A stretch of DNA of 55,429 nucleotides from an uncultured Prochlorococcus sp. (lineage in GTDB: Bacteria; Cyanobacteriota; Cyanobacteriia; PCC-6307; Cyanobiaceae): contig CABZHQ010000010.1 in the NCBI GenBank assembly GCA_902525585.1, positions 1 through 55,429 of the forward strand. The letters are read 5' to 3'. A program made the position numbers and the translations under genes. Positions 18,017 to 27,627 of this stretch are shown piece by piece (position 1 is the stretch's first letter; each line of letters starts with the position of its first letter). A model generated the notes under the pieces. The model worked only from the letters and a program-made list of their open reading frames with translations, did not search any database and was not told where the DNA came from.

Positions 18017-18734
18017 ATAACATTGCAGTTTCGACCAGTACAATACTCGCACCGCAGGCATCTCCATTGAAGCCTCCAATTTTATTCCCCAGTACTTTTG
18101 GGATAGCATAACTTAAAAAAATACCAATCAAAATAAGAATTAAAAATTTAATTAATATTGCTTGGGATGTAATAGAAACGAATTGATATGCAATGAAAAT
18201 TAAAAGAAAAAGAATTGAAATCAAAGATTCCTTTCTAAATCCATTCCAATACTTTTTATGACTTATAGATTTTTTCTTGTAACTCATATATTTGAACTTT
18301 TCTATAAAAAATAAATTTGAAAATCTTCCCCAAAATAAGCAAATTGGCAAAACAATAATTATTAGGTTTTGAATTTTTAGTATGCAGGCAATTTGAATTA
18401 AAGTAACCAAAACTAAAGCTTGAACGCCAAAGGAGCCAACTTTACTATCTTTCATTGCTTTTAGACGTTTCTTTTTACCCGCAAAAATTCCATCGAAAGT
18501 ATCCATTAAACCATCAAGGTGTAGACCACCAGTAATTAAATATCCTGAAGCTAAACAAAGTAATGTAGATGAATAAATTGACCAGGAGTTTGCCCATAAA
18601 AAAAGAAAAATATAACTCTGTATTGTTCCAATAAAAAATCCTAAAGGAGGCGCAAATTGTGCAATATTTTTAAATTCCGGATTAATTAAGGGTATCTTTG
18701 GAAATGTCGTGTAGAAAATCCAAGATCCTGCCAA
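17994..18734 (-). CDS. cobS: Cobalamin synthase (cobalamin-5'-phosphate synthase)
   Basis: CobS is the membrane enzyme that joins adenosyl-GDP-cobinamide to the lower-ligand nucleotide, the last assembly step of B12-type cofactors. In Prochlorococcus the product is reported to be pseudocobalamin. The 246-residue product is mostly membrane helices and holds the signature GGLHLDGLMDTFDGIFAGKK (about 66-85) and a C-terminal GGFNGDACGASIVLVE. The length is normal. It diverges from tgt with about 98 bases between starts and overlaps the kinase tail to tail. No other cob gene is adjacent. Confidence 0.95.
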   Translation of the reverse strand: MAGSWIFYTTFPKIPLINPEFKNIAQFAPPLGFFIGTIQSYIFLFLWANSWSIYSSTLLCLASGYLITGGLHLDGLMDTFDGIFAGKKKRLKAMKDSKVGSFGVQALVLVTLIQIACILKIQNLIIIVLPICLFWGRFSNLFFIEKFKYMSYKKKSISHKKYWNGFRKESLISILFLLIFIAYQFVSITSQAILIKFLILILIGIFLSYAIPKVLGNKIGGFNGDACGASIVLVETAMLFMHAILL

Positions 18735-18832
18735 ATTTTTTATTAAATATTTTTTGATGAGATAAAAATAGATTCAATATTAAATAATAGGGTAGATTAA
18801 TGAAAAAGGATCAAAAAATTTTATAAATCATC

Positions 18833-19951
18833 GTGTTTGAATTTGAAATTACATCGAATTGCAGTAATACAGCGGCAAGAATTGGCATATTTCATACACC
18901 AAATGGTCAGGTAAACACACCAAAATTTATGCCTGTGGGTACATTGGCAACGGTTAAAGGAATTTCATCTAAGCAGTTAACCTCTACAGGATCAGAAATG
19001 ATTCTCTCAAATACCTTTCATCTTCATTTACAACCTGGAGAAAAACTAGTTAAAGAATCTGGCGGAATACATAAATTCATGAATTGGCCTAAGCCTATTC
19101 TTACTGATTCAGGAGGATATCAAGTTTTTAGTTTGGCCAAATTAAATAATATTTCTGATAAAGGAGTGGAATTTACAAATCCAAGGGATGGCAGTCTTGT
19201 ATTTTTATCACCTGAAAAAGTAATGCAGATTCAAATGGATCTTGGATCCGATGTTGCGATGGCTTTTGATCATTGTCCTCCGCATACTGCTAATGAAAAT
19301 GATATTGAGGAATCCTTACAAAGAACTCATTCATGGTTGCAAAAATGTGTTGAGACTCATCAGAAATCCAATCAAGCATTATTTGGCATAGTTCAAGGTG
19401 GAAAGTATTCTAGATTGAGAGAATATAGCGCAAAATATATAAGTTCTTTTGATCTGCCTGGAATAGCAGTCGGAGGTGTAAGTGTTGGTGAGGCAGTTGA
19501 AGAAATACATAGTGTTATTAACTACGTCCCGAAATTCTTACCAATAAATAAACCAAGATATTTAATGGGAATTGGCTCTTTAAAAGAAATTTCTTTAGCT
19601 GTTGCTAATGGATTCGATATATTTGACTGTGTTTTGCCTACAAGATTAGGAAGACATGGGACTGCACTTTTTAATGATGAAAGATTGAATTTGCGAAATG
19701 CTCGATTTAAAAATGACTTTTCTCCGATTGACAAAACTTGTAAATGCGAAACCTGTAAATCCTATTCTCGAGCATATTTGCATCATCTAATTAGAAATGA
19801 CGAAATATTAGGTCTAACACTAATAAGTTTGCATAATATTGCTCACTTAATAAGATTTACCAATGCAATTTCTACTGCAATTAGAGATAATTGTTTTACA
19901 AATGATTTCGCTCCTTGGAAAACATCCTCTATTGCTCACCATACGTGGTAA
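18833..19951 (+). CDS. tgt: Queuine/preQ1 tRNA-ribosyltransferase
   Basis: Tgt swaps guanine 34 for preQ1 in tRNAs with GUN anticodons on the path to queuosine. The 372-residue product has [12 protein letters not shown] (substrate pocket Asp), [14 protein letters not shown] and AVGGVSVGE. The catalytic Asp is in [20 protein letters not shown]. The zinc site is CKCETC plus the His in RAYLHHL. The start is GTG at 18833; the product then begins [11 protein letters not shown], as expected of the family. psbK follows 29 bases downstream on the same strand. Confidence 0.97.
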   Translation: MFEFEITSNCSNTAARIGIFHTPNGQVNTPKFMPVGTLATVKGISSKQLTSTGSEMILSNTFHLHLQPGEKLVKESGGIHKFMNWPKPILTDSGGYQVFSLAKLNNISDKGVEFTNPRDGSLVFLSPEKVMQIQMDLGSDVAMAFDHCPPHTANENDIEESLQRTHSWLQKCVETHQKSNQALFGIVQGGKYSRLREYSAKYISSFDLPGIAVGGVSVGEAVEEIHSVINYVPKFLPINKPRYLMGIGSLKEISLAVANGFDIFDCVLPTRLGRHGTALFNDERLNLRNARFKNDFSPIDKTCKCETCKSYSRAYLHHLIRNDEILGLTLISLHNIAHLIRFTNAISTAIRDNCFTNDFAPWKTSSIAHHTW

Positions 19952-19980
19952 CGTCTTATCATAATTAAATTTTCAAAAAG

Positions 19981-20121
19981 GTGCTCATTCTATTTAATAC
20001 ATTCGCTGAATTGCCCGAGGCTTATAAGGCCTTTGCTCCAACTGTTGATGTTCTTCCACTTATTCCTTTATTCTTCTTTTTATTAGTGTTTGTTTGGCAA
20101 GCTGCTGTTGGATTTAAATAA
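19981..20121 (+). CDS. psbK: Photosystem II reaction center protein K
   Basis: This 46-residue single-helix subunit of photosystem II sits at the edge of CP43. The precursor starts at GTG with a short leader. The mature part matches the family: [19 protein letters not shown], then a helix [14 protein letters not shown]. Mature PsbK normally begins around KLPEAY. The gene was missed by length-limited ORF calling. It lies 29 bases after tgt, probably cotranscribed, and 26 bases from the convergent oxidoreductase stop. Confidence 0.95.
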
Positions 20122-20147
20122 AATTATTTTAGTTTAGATTATTAGTA

Positions 20148-21152
20148 TTAAACTGGATTTTCAAGTAAAATTGCATCTCCGGAATTTTCTACTGCACTCT
20201 CTATAAAATCAGCAATTTTTAATGCTCTTGAAGCTTGCTCACCATCCACCTCGGGTTTTTCTTTGCCCTGAACGCACTTAAGAAAATGCTCTAATTCTGC
20301 ATAAAGAGGTTCAATGGAGGTTGTGCTAACTTCTTCAACATATCCGTCATTTCTATAAACTAATTCTCCATGTTCTGCAGTGTATGATTCATGGGATTTT
20401 CTATGGATTTGAAGAGAGTGATTTAAAAAATCAGTTTCTACTAGTCCATTTTGGCAGTGAGCACTTAAACTCCTAATTTTTTTGTGACTCATTTTACTGG
20501 CAGTCAAGCTTGCAATAACATTATTTTTAAAAACCAAAGTAGCATTGACATAATCTATTAATCCTTCACTATTTCTGCCTCCAACTGCCGCTAATTTTAG
20601 TATTTTAGAGTTGACGAGTTCTAAAATTAGATCAATGTCATGTATCATTAAATCCATTACTACAGATACATCATTTGCTCTATCTGCATGAGGACTATGT
20701 CTTCTTGCTTCCAAAACAACAATTTCTTCATTATGAACTATTTTATTTAATTCTCTAAAAGCAGGATTAAATCTCTCAATATGCCCAACTTGTAATAGAC
20801 AGTTACTTGCATTAGCGGCCTCTGTTAAAGATTTTGCTTCTAACTCATTAGCTGCAATTGGTTTTTCAATGAGAACGTTAGTACCTCCCTTAAGACAATC
20901 TAGTCCTACTTTTTGATGAAGCAGTGTTGGGACAGCGATACAGATAGCATCAACTTTTGGAATTAAGTCTTTATAGTCTTTGAACCATTCACATTGGAAT
21001 TGCTCAATAGCTAATTTGCCTCTCTCTTCATTTGGATCTGCAACTCCAATAAGATTTGCATCTTTGAGCAAACTTAGCACTCGAGCATGATGCCAACCCA
21101 TATTCCCTATACCTATGACTCCAACCTTTACTGGTGATGAGGTTGGCTGCAT
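20148..21152 (-). CDS. Gfo/Idh/MocA family oxidoreductase
   Basis: This 334-residue NAD(P)-dependent dehydrogenase has the Rossmann start VGVIGIGNMGWHHARVLS (about 9-26), the family motif VLIEKPIA (about 91-98) and VGHIERFNPAFREL. DLMIHDIDLILELV carries the usual active-site His region. The substrate is typically a sugar or sugar nucleotide, and the HIERFNPA segment is common among sugar-nucleotide members, but specificity cannot be read from the sequence. It starts with ATG, about 50 bases downstream of the CNNM gene on the same strand. Confidence 0.9.
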   Translation of the reverse strand: MQPTSSPVKVGVIGIGNMGWHHARVLSLLKDANLIGVADPNEERGKLAIEQFQCEWFKDYKDLIPKVDAICIAVPTLLHQKVGLDCLKGGTNVLIEKPIAANELEAKSLTEAANASNCLLQVGHIERFNPAFRELNKIVHNEEIVVLEARRHSPHADRANDVSVVMDLMIHDIDLILELVNSKILKLAAVGGRNSEGLIDYVNATLVFKNNVIASLTASKMSHKKIRSLSAHCQNGLVETDFLNHSLQIHRKSHESYTAEHGELVYRNDGYVEEVSTTSIEPLYAELEHFLKCVQGKEKPEVDGEQASRALKIADFIESAVENSGDAILLENPV

Positions 21153-21202
21153 AATTTCAAATCCATATATTAATTATCATTATCCTCTATTGGAAGCCAC
21201 AT

Positions 21203-22471
21203 TTAGCTTTTGGGAAGAATAATTTTAACACGATCAATTTTTGGACCTGACATAGAAATAACTTCAAATTTAATGTTACTAAAATCTAAAACATCGCCAA
21301 TCTTTGGAACCATTTGAAATTTTTCTAGCATAAATCCAGCAAGGGTATGATAGTCTGCTCCCTCTGGAATAGAACATCCTAACTTTTTATTGATATCTAT
21401 AATTTCTGATTTTCCTGCTATTGACCATTTTTTAGAGAGATTATCTAGCATTCTCATATCTGAATAAATTCTATTATTGAGCATTTCCTCTCCAACTATT
21501 TCGCCATTTAGATCAGCTGCAGTTATGAGTCCCTCTGTCCCACCGTGTTCATCAACTACTAGTAAGAACGGATTGTAGTCTCTTACTATTGGAAATATTT
21601 CTGCTAGTGAACATGTTTCTATTATTTTTGTTACTGGTAAAAGATATGGCTCTAATAATGTATCGGCTTCCATTTCACTTTTTGATATTGGCTTAGCTAG
21701 ATAACGCAAATCTAATACACCCAATACATCATCTAAAGAATCACCAATCACAAAGAAGCGAGCATGTCGAGTTTTATCGACTTGTTTCATAAGTTCTGAA
21801 AAGGTTATATTTTTTGGCAAAGTTACCATTTCAGATCTAGGAATCATTACTTCTTTAACCTGTGTATCTTTTAAAGCAAAAACTCCTTCAAGAATATTCT
21901 TCTCATCTGGCTTTAAACCTGTTACATTATCTGTCTCTATGAGAGTTTCTAATTCTCCAGCAGATAAACCCGAGTTTAAAGAATCCCATTTGTTATTTAA
22001 ATTGAACAAGCCTAAACAGGCGCTAGCAAAGAATTCTATTGTTTTCACAATAGGATTCATGGCTTTTCTTACAGCATCGAATATTGTAGTTAACAATAAT
22101 GCAGCAGATTCTGGATTGTTAATTACTAAAGCTTTTGGAATTAGTCCAGAAACAAGAGTAACAATTAAAACAACAAATAAAAATAACAGGAGATCATAAA
22201 ATCTATTTGATAAAATATTTTTTTCCCAATAATCATTAGCTAGGTTATTGCTGAGCCATCCAATTGCAATTAATGAAATTGTTACTCCAAATTGAGAAGC
22301 AATTAATGAAGATCTAAAGCGTTTTTGAATTTTTAAAATTGCAAATGCTCCCTTCTTTTTTTCTTCTATTAACCTTAAAACTTTACTTGGCCTTATTAAT
22401 AAAAAAGAGAGTTCACTCGCTGCGAAAAAGGCTGGTAAAAATAAAAGAAATAAAAGTAGAGTTATTTTCAT
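21203..22471 (-). CDS. CNNM/CorC-type membrane CBS protein
   Basis: This 422-residue protein belongs to the hemolysin-like CNNM/CorC family, linked to Mg2+ and Co2+ handling. Residues 1 to about 180 form the DUF21 membrane domain with four hydrophobic segments (EKKKGAFAILKIQKRFRSSL, then ASQFGVTISLIAIGW). A CBS pair follows (TQVKEVMIPRSEMVTLP, VDEHGGTEGLITAADLNGEI). A C-terminal transporter-associated domain has EGADYHTLAGFMLEKF and IGDVLDFSNIKFEV. The length is normal. It starts with ATG and lies downstream of tRNA-Met on the minus strand. Confidence 0.92.
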   Translation of the reverse strand: MKITLLLFLLFLPAFFAASELSFLLIRPSKVLRLIEEKKKGAFAILKIQKRFRSSLIASQFGVTISLIAIGWLSNNLANDYWEKNILSNRFYDLLLFLFVVLIVTLVSGLIPKALVINNPESAALLLTTIFDAVRKAMNPIVKTIEFFASACLGLFNLNNKWDSLNSGLSAGELETLIETDNVTGLKPDEKNILEGVFALKDTQVKEVMIPRSEMVTLPKNITFSELMKQVDKTRHARFFVIGDSLDDVLGVLDLRYLAKPISKSEMEADTLLEPYLLPVTKIIETCSLAEIFPIVRDYNPFLLVVDEHGGTEGLITAADLNGEIVGEEMLNNRIYSDMRMLDNLSKKWSIAGKSEIIDINKKLGCSIPEGADYHTLAGFMLEKFQMVPKIGDVLDFSNIKFEVISMSGPKIDRVKIILPKS

Positions 22472-22489
22472 TCAATGACAAATAAATAA

Positions 22490-22562
22490 TGGGGGTGGCG
22501 AGGATCGAACTCGCCTTAGCCAAATTATGAGTTTGGTGCATTCACCAGATTGCTACACCCCC
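22490..22562 (-). tRNA. tRNA-Met (CAT), probably the elongator
   Basis: On the minus strand the acceptor arms are GGGGGTG and CACCCCC, with discriminator A. The anticodon arm is CCAAA-CTCATAA-TTTGG, giving CAT. The stem lacks the three G-C pairs of initiator tRNA, so this is not the fMet gene. It could instead be an Ile tRNA with lysidine at position 34, but elongator Met is the simpler call. No 3' CCA is encoded. Confidence 0.85.
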
Positions 22563-22703
22563 AAGGGAATTTATGTAATTTTAATTACATTGAATTTCAA
22601 TATACAATATAAAAATAATATTTCAAAAAACACCTCATTAGGAAGTTTTTGTGAGATTTCTTTTTTTTCTTCTAATCTTTAAATATAAATTAAGTTTTTA
22701 CTA

Positions 22704-23264
22704 ATGGGCAAATTTTCGGATAAGTATGATTTAAATAAAGCAAAATTGTTAAAACAGTTAATTGAAAAATCTTACAAGAAAGGAAACTTCACTTTATCTT
22801 CAGGAAAAAAAAGCAGTCATTACTTGAACTGTAAACCAGTGTCATTAAATGGCGAAGGCTTAAACTTAATAAGTGAATTATTTTTAGATTTAAAGGACTC
22901 AAGGTCAAAAGCTGTAGCAGGATTAACACTAGGCGCAGATCCAATAGTAAGTGGATTAATTGTTAAAGCAGCTTTGAATGGACTAGACCTTGATGGTTTA
23001 ATAATTAGGAAAGAAATAAAAAAATACGGTACCAAAGCTGGAATAGAGGGACCTATATTAGAAGAAGGAACTTTGGTAACTGTCTTAGAGGATGTGGTTA
23101 CAACTGCTGGTTCAGTAATAAAAGCTATAAAAAAATTACGAGAAAATAATTATGTTGTTGAGGAAGTTTTGTCTATAGTTGATAGGCAAGAAGGGGGATT
23201 AGAAGCCCTTGAAGATGAAAATGTTAAATTAAAGAGTCTTTTTACAATAAAAGACTTTTTATAA
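22704..23264 (+). CDS. pyrE: Orotate phosphoribosyltransferase
   Basis: PyrE makes OMP from orotate and PRPP in pyrimidine synthesis. The 186-residue product has [20 protein letters not shown] (about 31-50), [13 protein letters not shown], the flexible loop [15 protein letters not shown] and the PRPP-binding motif [16 protein letters not shown] (about 128-143). The length is normal for the short bacterial form. It starts with ATG, and the ygfZ-like gene follows 10 bases downstream, suggesting one transcript. Confidence 0.97.
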   Translation: MGKFSDKYDLNKAKLLKQLIEKSYKKGNFTLSSGKKSSHYLNCKPVSLNGEGLNLISELFLDLKDSRSKAVAGLTLGADPIVSGLIVKAALNGLDLDGLIIRKEIKKYGTKAGIEGPILEEGTLVTVLEDVVTTAGSVIKAIKKLRENNYVVEEVLSIVDRQEGGLEALEDENVKLKSLFTIKDFL

Positions 23265-23274
23265 TTATTTCAAA

Positions 23275-24111
23275 ATGCAAGATATAAAAAAAAAGTTTTG
23301 GCTTGAAACATTTGATTGTTTTTCAATTACTGGAAAAGATGCCAGAAAATTTTTGAATGGAATAACAACTGGTAATATTCTTAATTCAGAAAATAAAGTT
23401 ATCAAAACTTGTTGGTTAACTCCAAATGGAGTTCTAAGGTCATTAATTGAAATTATTTTTTTAGAAAGAAGCTTAGAAGTAATTATCTTGGCGGGTAACA
23501 CATATGAAATAATTGATTACTTTAATCAAATTATTTTTCCAGCGGACGATGTACTTCTGAGTGAACCTTCATTGATAAATAGAATTCAGGAAATTGATGA
23601 ATCTAGTTCATGGAGAACTTACCAGCCTATTTTCTTCAAAACAGAAGATAAAGAATTTGAAATATATAAAAATAAACTAAATTTACTTAATCCCAATGAT
23701 TTAAAACTTTGGAAGATTAATCAGGCAATACCCTCATTAGAAATGGAAATAAACGGAAAAAATAATCCTCTTGAGCTTGGATTGCAAGATCTTATAGATT
23801 TTAATAAAGGTTGTTATTTAGGACAAGAAACAATGTCAAAAATAAAAAATGTTTCTTCTTTAAAACAGGAAATAAGAATTTGGAAATCAATTGATTCTAA
23901 TTTGAATTTAGACTTAGAAGATAAAAATTTATATATAAATTCTGCCAAGGATATTTCTGTAGGCAAAATCACTAGTTTTTTAAAATCAGATCTTCAAATA
24001 AAAGGTTTAGCTATGATAAAAAGAAAATATCTAGAGGAAGAAAGTTATTTTTTTTCAGAAATTTTTGGAAAAATTATTATAAATAAATCTGTAGGATCAA
24101 TTTTTCTTTAA
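23275..24111 (+). CDS. ygfZ: YgfZ/GcvT-like folate-binding protein
   Basis: This 278-residue protein belongs to the GcvT-related COG0354 family, whose members use tetrahydrofolate in iron-sulfur cluster enzyme maintenance. The family motif K-G-C-Y-x-G-Q-E is present as NKGCYLGQETMSKI (about 180-193). The N-terminal ITGKDARKFLNGITTGNI segment matches the GcvT fold. It is shorter than the E. coli protein, as is usual in cyanobacteria. It starts with ATG 10 bases after pyrE and overlaps the nuclease gene tail to tail by 15 bases. Confidence 0.9.
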   Translation: MQDIKKKFWLETFDCFSITGKDARKFLNGITTGNILNSENKVIKTCWLTPNGVLRSLIEIIFLERSLEVIILAGNTYEIIDYFNQIIFPADDVLLSEPSLINRIQEIDESSSWRTYQPIFFKTEDKEFEIYKNKLNLLNPNDLKLWKINQAIPSLEMEINGKNNPLELGLQDLIDFNKGCYLGQETMSKIKNVSSLKQEIRIWKSIDSNLNLDLEDKNLYINSAKDISVGKITSFLKSDLQIKGLAMIKRKYLEEESYFFSEIFGKIIINKSVGSIFL

Positions 24112-25512
24112 TCGATTTTTGATTAAATATTCTGCAATTTGTAGAGTAGCAAAACAATCATCTTTGTTATATTGGATAATTTTCTTTAAAAATATTTGGT
24201 TTCCTGTAATTTGATATTGAATCCACCAATAAAGTGCTTTCGAGCCACTTACATTTTTCTGCACCCATTCAAATCCAAGCCAATTAGAAACAGTTTTTAA
24301 GCCATAGTTTCTTAGTGGTAATATCCAAGACTTTCTTATTAAGGTATGTAAGTCAATAAATCTTGAGGATAGTGAATCAATTTCTTTAAAATTAAAATTT
24401 AGTTCTTTAGCAATATTAATTATTGATATTTTTTCAGTTTCTCCGTAATGTAAAACTGGCCATTCCTTCTGTGAAAAAAGTATTTCAATAATTTGCCTGT
24501 AAGACTCTCCTTTATTTTTTTTAAGATTTAAGATTGGTTCATAAATAAGATCTCCTTTTTTTATAGACAAATTATTTACTTTTAAAAATCCATATAAAAA
24601 ATCATGCTTTTCATCTGGATTTGACTCAATATCAAATATATAAAAGCCCGAAGATATTTTTTCAAAAAGTTCCTCCGTATTCTTATTAGAAATGAAAAAT
24701 GGTTCTCCAGAGATATATGCTTGTGCTTGCTTTATAAATATGGATGCTTTTTCATAATTCTGATCTTTGAATTTAGATAATTTCTCTCCAAGTTTTTTTT
24801 CGCTATACGAAGCTAATGTTTGGGTATTAGTTATTCCGTTTGCTTTGAGTAACGAGTCCGTTTTGGACCCTATTCCATCTATATCTGTTAGGTATCCATT
24901 TTCTTTTGCTTCTTTGTCACAAAATTTTTGCCAGGAACAAATAGTACATTTTTTTCTATCTTGAGTTATTTCTGGTATAGATCCCTTCAAGCATTCATTC
25001 AAATTTAATAAAACATTTAAAACTTTTTTTCTTAATTTTTTATTTAAATAAATCTCTTCAACTTTAACTTTTTTATAAAAAGTTGAAATTACTAACCCTT
25101 TCTCAATTTTAGATTCTTGAAAAGATTCTAACAGCATAGAACAAAAAGCTAAGTCGAATAAATGTTCTTTAGTTGTTTTGTGGCCTAACTTATAAACAGC
25201 AGGTAAATATTTATATTGTCCCCATTTACTTTTACCTTTAGTCTTTACAAGTAATTGTGGACGTATCTCTGCGTTTATATTTTGGAAAAGATTCCCTTGG
25301 ATTTTCAATCCAATAACCCCTTGATAACCATTTTCACAGGCTTTTAATCCTGTATATATTTTACCATTACAAAATTCAGAGAAAACTTGAAACTGATTAA
25401 TTTTGTCTATAGCTTTATGGGGAGACCAAACTTCATAAGATTTCTTACCCTTAAAATCGAGCCATGCTTTTCTTTTGCATCTTGTAAAACTTTTTAAATG
25501 AAGAGAATTCAA
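24097..25512 (-). CDS. TM0106-family RecB-like nuclease with DEDD exonuclease-type domain
   Basis: This 471-residue protein appears to combine two nuclease-like parts. The N-terminal part has FTRCKRKAWLDFKG and, near residue 190, CTICSWQKFC. Together these four cysteines have the spacing of the iron-sulfur RecB/AddB nuclease domain. A helix-hairpin-helix segment follows (IDGIGSKTDSLLKANGI). The C-terminal part has FDIESNPD, VLHYGETE and YNKDDCFATL, a DEDD/RNase H-like pattern. The architecture fits the TM0106 family, of unknown substrate. The start is a TTG at 25512; no strong ribosome-binding site is seen. It diverges from the phosphohexomutase across 80 bases. Confidence 0.85.
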   Translation of the reverse strand: MNSLHLKSFTRCKRKAWLDFKGKKSYEVWSPHKAIDKINQFQVFSEFCNGKIYTGLKACENGYQGVIGLKIQGNLFQNINAEIRPQLLVKTKGKSKWGQYKYLPAVYKLGHKTTKEHLFDLAFCSMLLESFQESKIEKGLVISTFYKKVKVEEIYLNKKLRKKVLNVLLNLNECLKGSIPEITQDRKKCTICSWQKFCDKEAKENGYLTDIDGIGSKTDSLLKANGITNTQTLASYSEKKLGEKLSKFKDQNYEKASIFIKQAQAYISGEPFFISNKNTEELFEKISSGFYIFDIESNPDEKHDFLYGFLKVNNLSIKKGDLIYEPILNLKKNKGESYRQIIEILFSQKEWPVLHYGETEKISIINIAKELNFNFKEIDSLSSRFIDLHTLIRKSWILPLRNYGLKTVSNWLGFEWVQKNVSGSKALYWWIQYQITGNQIFLKKIIQYNKDDCFATLQIAEYLIKNRLKKN

Positions 25513-25592
25513 ATTATTTTTTAAGGACGGTTTTAAAATTTACTCATATAAATTAGTATAGATAATTAAAAGAAATCAAGGAAATTTTAAAT

Positions 25593-27047
25593 TTGAGAGC
25601 TGATAAATTAGAAAAGATAAAATTTGGAACTGATGGTTGGAGAGGAATTATTGGTTTTGACTTTAACCTGTCCAATCTTTCAAGAGTTGTTGTCGCTGCA
25701 TGTCAGGAGTTGCATTATCAATACTATAAAGAAGTTAATTCAAAGAAAATTATTATTGGATATGATCGTAGATTTATGGCTTTTGAATTTGCCAAGCAAA
25801 TAGTACCTTTTGTAAGAGGATGTGGTTTCGAACCGATCTTATCTGATAGCTTTGTTACAACACCCTCTTGTAGTTTCTATGCCAAAGAAGTCGGTTGTCT
25901 TGGAGCGTTAGTAATTACAGCAAGTCATAATCCATATAATTGGCTAGGTCTGAAAATAAAGAGCTTTAATGGATGTTCTGTTGACGAATCTTTTACAAGT
26001 GAAGTTGAAAAAAGATTAATGCTTGGAAATTCAATTGAAAGAATAGATGGTGTTAATCAATTGGTAGATATTAAGAAATTTCATTTAGATAAAATAAAAT
26101 CTCTTTTTGATATTGACTATATTTCCAAGAGATTAAAAAAAATGAAATTGAGAATTTTTGTAGATTCTATGCATGGTTCAGCTGCAAATTGTATGGCTGA
26201 GATTTTTGCTTCTAATGATTTAGAAGTTATTTCGGAAATCAGGAAAGATGCTGATCCTTTTTTTGGAGGAAAACCTCCTGAACCTCTTTTGAATTATGCA
26301 AATGATCTAAAACAAACACTAATGAGCAATTCAACAAATGAAGTGAAAACTTTAGGAATTATATTTGATGGTGATGGTGATAGAATTGCGGCAATTGATG
26401 AAAAAGGAAGATACTCTAGTACTCAAGATTTACTCCCATACTTTATTAGCTATTTGGGCGAAATTAAAAATAATTCTTATCCAGTTTTAAAGACTGTTAG
26501 TGGTTCAGATATTATTAAAAATATATCAGAGAGTCAAAATAGAGATGTTTTTGAACTTCCAGTTGGCTTTAAATATATTGCTGAAAAAATGATTAAAGAA
26601 AAAATATTTATTGGAGGAGAGGAATCTGGGGGAGTTGGTTTTGGTGACTTTATGCCTGAAAGAGATGCTCTATATGCAGCGATGGTTTTATTAAATGGAA
26701 TTGCTGAAAAATCTCAATATTTATATGAAACCTTAGATGAAATTCAAGAAGATTTTGGGCCAAGTTTTTATAGAAGAATTGATATTAAATTTCCAAATCA
26801 GTCAGAAAAAAATAATGTAAAAGAATTTATCATAGATAATATTCCTGAGAATATTAATAATCATAAGTTAAAAAGTATCTCAAATATCGATGGAATAAAG
26901 TTGAGAATTGATAAAAATTTTTGGCTTCTTTTTAGGTTTTCAGGAACGGAACCTCTTTTAAGGTTATATTGTGAAGCACCAAAAGAATCTTATCTAATTG
27001 AGGTATTAGAGTGGGGTCAAGAATTTATAAATTTGGCAGGAAAATAA
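25593..27047 (+). CDS. Phosphoglucomutase/phosphomannomutase family protein
   Basis: This 484-residue alpha-D-phosphohexomutase moves phosphate between C1 and C6 of a hexose. Its motifs are KFGTDGWRGIIG (about 9-20), the catalytic serine loop ITASHNPYNWLGLKIK, the metal loop IFDGDGDRIAAID and the phosphate-binding RFSGTEPLLRLY near the C-terminus. The metal loop lies near residue 257. Whether glucose, mannose or glucosamine phosphate is preferred cannot be told. The start is TTG at 25593 with an AAGGA box about ten bases upstream. rdgB follows two bases after the stop. Confidence 0.93.
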   Translation: MRADKLEKIKFGTDGWRGIIGFDFNLSNLSRVVVAACQELHYQYYKEVNSKKIIIGYDRRFMAFEFAKQIVPFVRGCGFEPILSDSFVTTPSCSFYAKEVGCLGALVITASHNPYNWLGLKIKSFNGCSVDESFTSEVEKRLMLGNSIERIDGVNQLVDIKKFHLDKIKSLFDIDYISKRLKKMKLRIFVDSMHGSAANCMAEIFASNDLEVISEIRKDADPFFGGKPPEPLLNYANDLKQTLMSNSTNEVKTLGIIFDGDGDRIAAIDEKGRYSSTQDLLPYFISYLGEIKNNSYPVLKTVSGSDIIKNISESQNRDVFELPVGFKYIAEKMIKEKIFIGGEESGGVGFGDFMPERDALYAAMVLLNGIAEKSQYLYETLDEIQEDFGPSFYRRIDIKFPNQSEKNNVKEFIIDNIPENINNHKLKSISNIDGIKLRIDKNFWLLFRFSGTEPLLRLYCEAPKESYLIEVLEWGQEFINLAGK

Positions 27048-27049
27048 GG

Positions 27050-27625
27050 ATGAAAAATTTATATTTAGCGAGTAAGAATAAAGGTAAAATTGAAGAATAT
27101 AAGAAATTGCTTTCTGGAGTTAATTGTAAATTGTTACTCCAGCCTGAATCATTAGAAGTTGAAGAGGATGGACTGACATTTAGAGATAATGCAATTAAAA
27201 AAGCGAGTGAAGTTTCGAAAAAAACGAATAATTTTTCCATAGCAGATGATTCAGGAATTTGTATTGAAGCACTAGGTGGTAAGCCTGGCATTTACTCATC
27301 TAGATATGCAGAAAATGATCAGAAGAGAATTGAACGAGTTTTAAGAGAACTTGATGGAGTTCAAAATAGAAGTGCTTTCTTTATTGCTAATATTTGTGTT
27401 TGTTCCCCAAATGGTGAAGTTATTATTGAATCTGAGGCCAAATGTCATGGCAATATTATTTTAAACACCAGAGGGAAAAGTGGTTTTGGGTATGACCCAA
27501 TTTTTGAGGAGAGTTCTACCAGATTAACTTTCGCAGAAATGAATAATGATATTAAAGACTCTTGTAGTCATAGGGGTAGAGCATTAAAAAAAATTATTCC
27601 AGATTTAATTGAAATTTTTTCTTAA
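27050..27625 (+). CDS. rdgB: Inosine/xanthosine triphosphate pyrophosphatase
   Basis: RdgB (HAM1 family) hydrolyses dITP, ITP and XTP so that deaminated purines are kept out of DNA and RNA. From the ATG at 27050 the product is 191 residues and begins MKNLYLASKNKGKIEEYKKL, the expected N-terminus. The frame is open back to a GTG at 27011, but that would add an out-of-family segment overlapping the mutase gene. Signatures are ADDSGICIEALGGKPGIYSS and GKSGFGYDPIFEE. It starts 2 bases after the mutase stop, with AAGG directly upstream. Confidence 0.96.
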   Translation: MKNLYLASKNKGKIEEYKKLLSGVNCKLLLQPESLEVEEDGLTFRDNAIKKASEVSKKTNNFSIADDSGICIEALGGKPGIYSSRYAENDQKRIERVLRELDGVQNRSAFFIANICVCSPNGEVIIESEAKCHGNIILNTRGKSGFGYDPIFEESSTRLTFAEMNNDIKDSCSHRGRALKKIIPDLIEIFS

Positions 27626-27627
27626 AT

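Noticed and set aside
22490..22562. tRNA-Ile with lysidine anticodon (CAT)
   Set aside because: Possible, but the acceptor and stem features do not favour it over elongator tRNA-Met; it needs a covariance-model score to decide.
22620..22680. Terminator-like sequence AAAAAC...GTTTTT upstream of pyrE
   Set aside because: The stem is interrupted by mismatches and no convincing T tract follows on either strand for a known upstream transcript.
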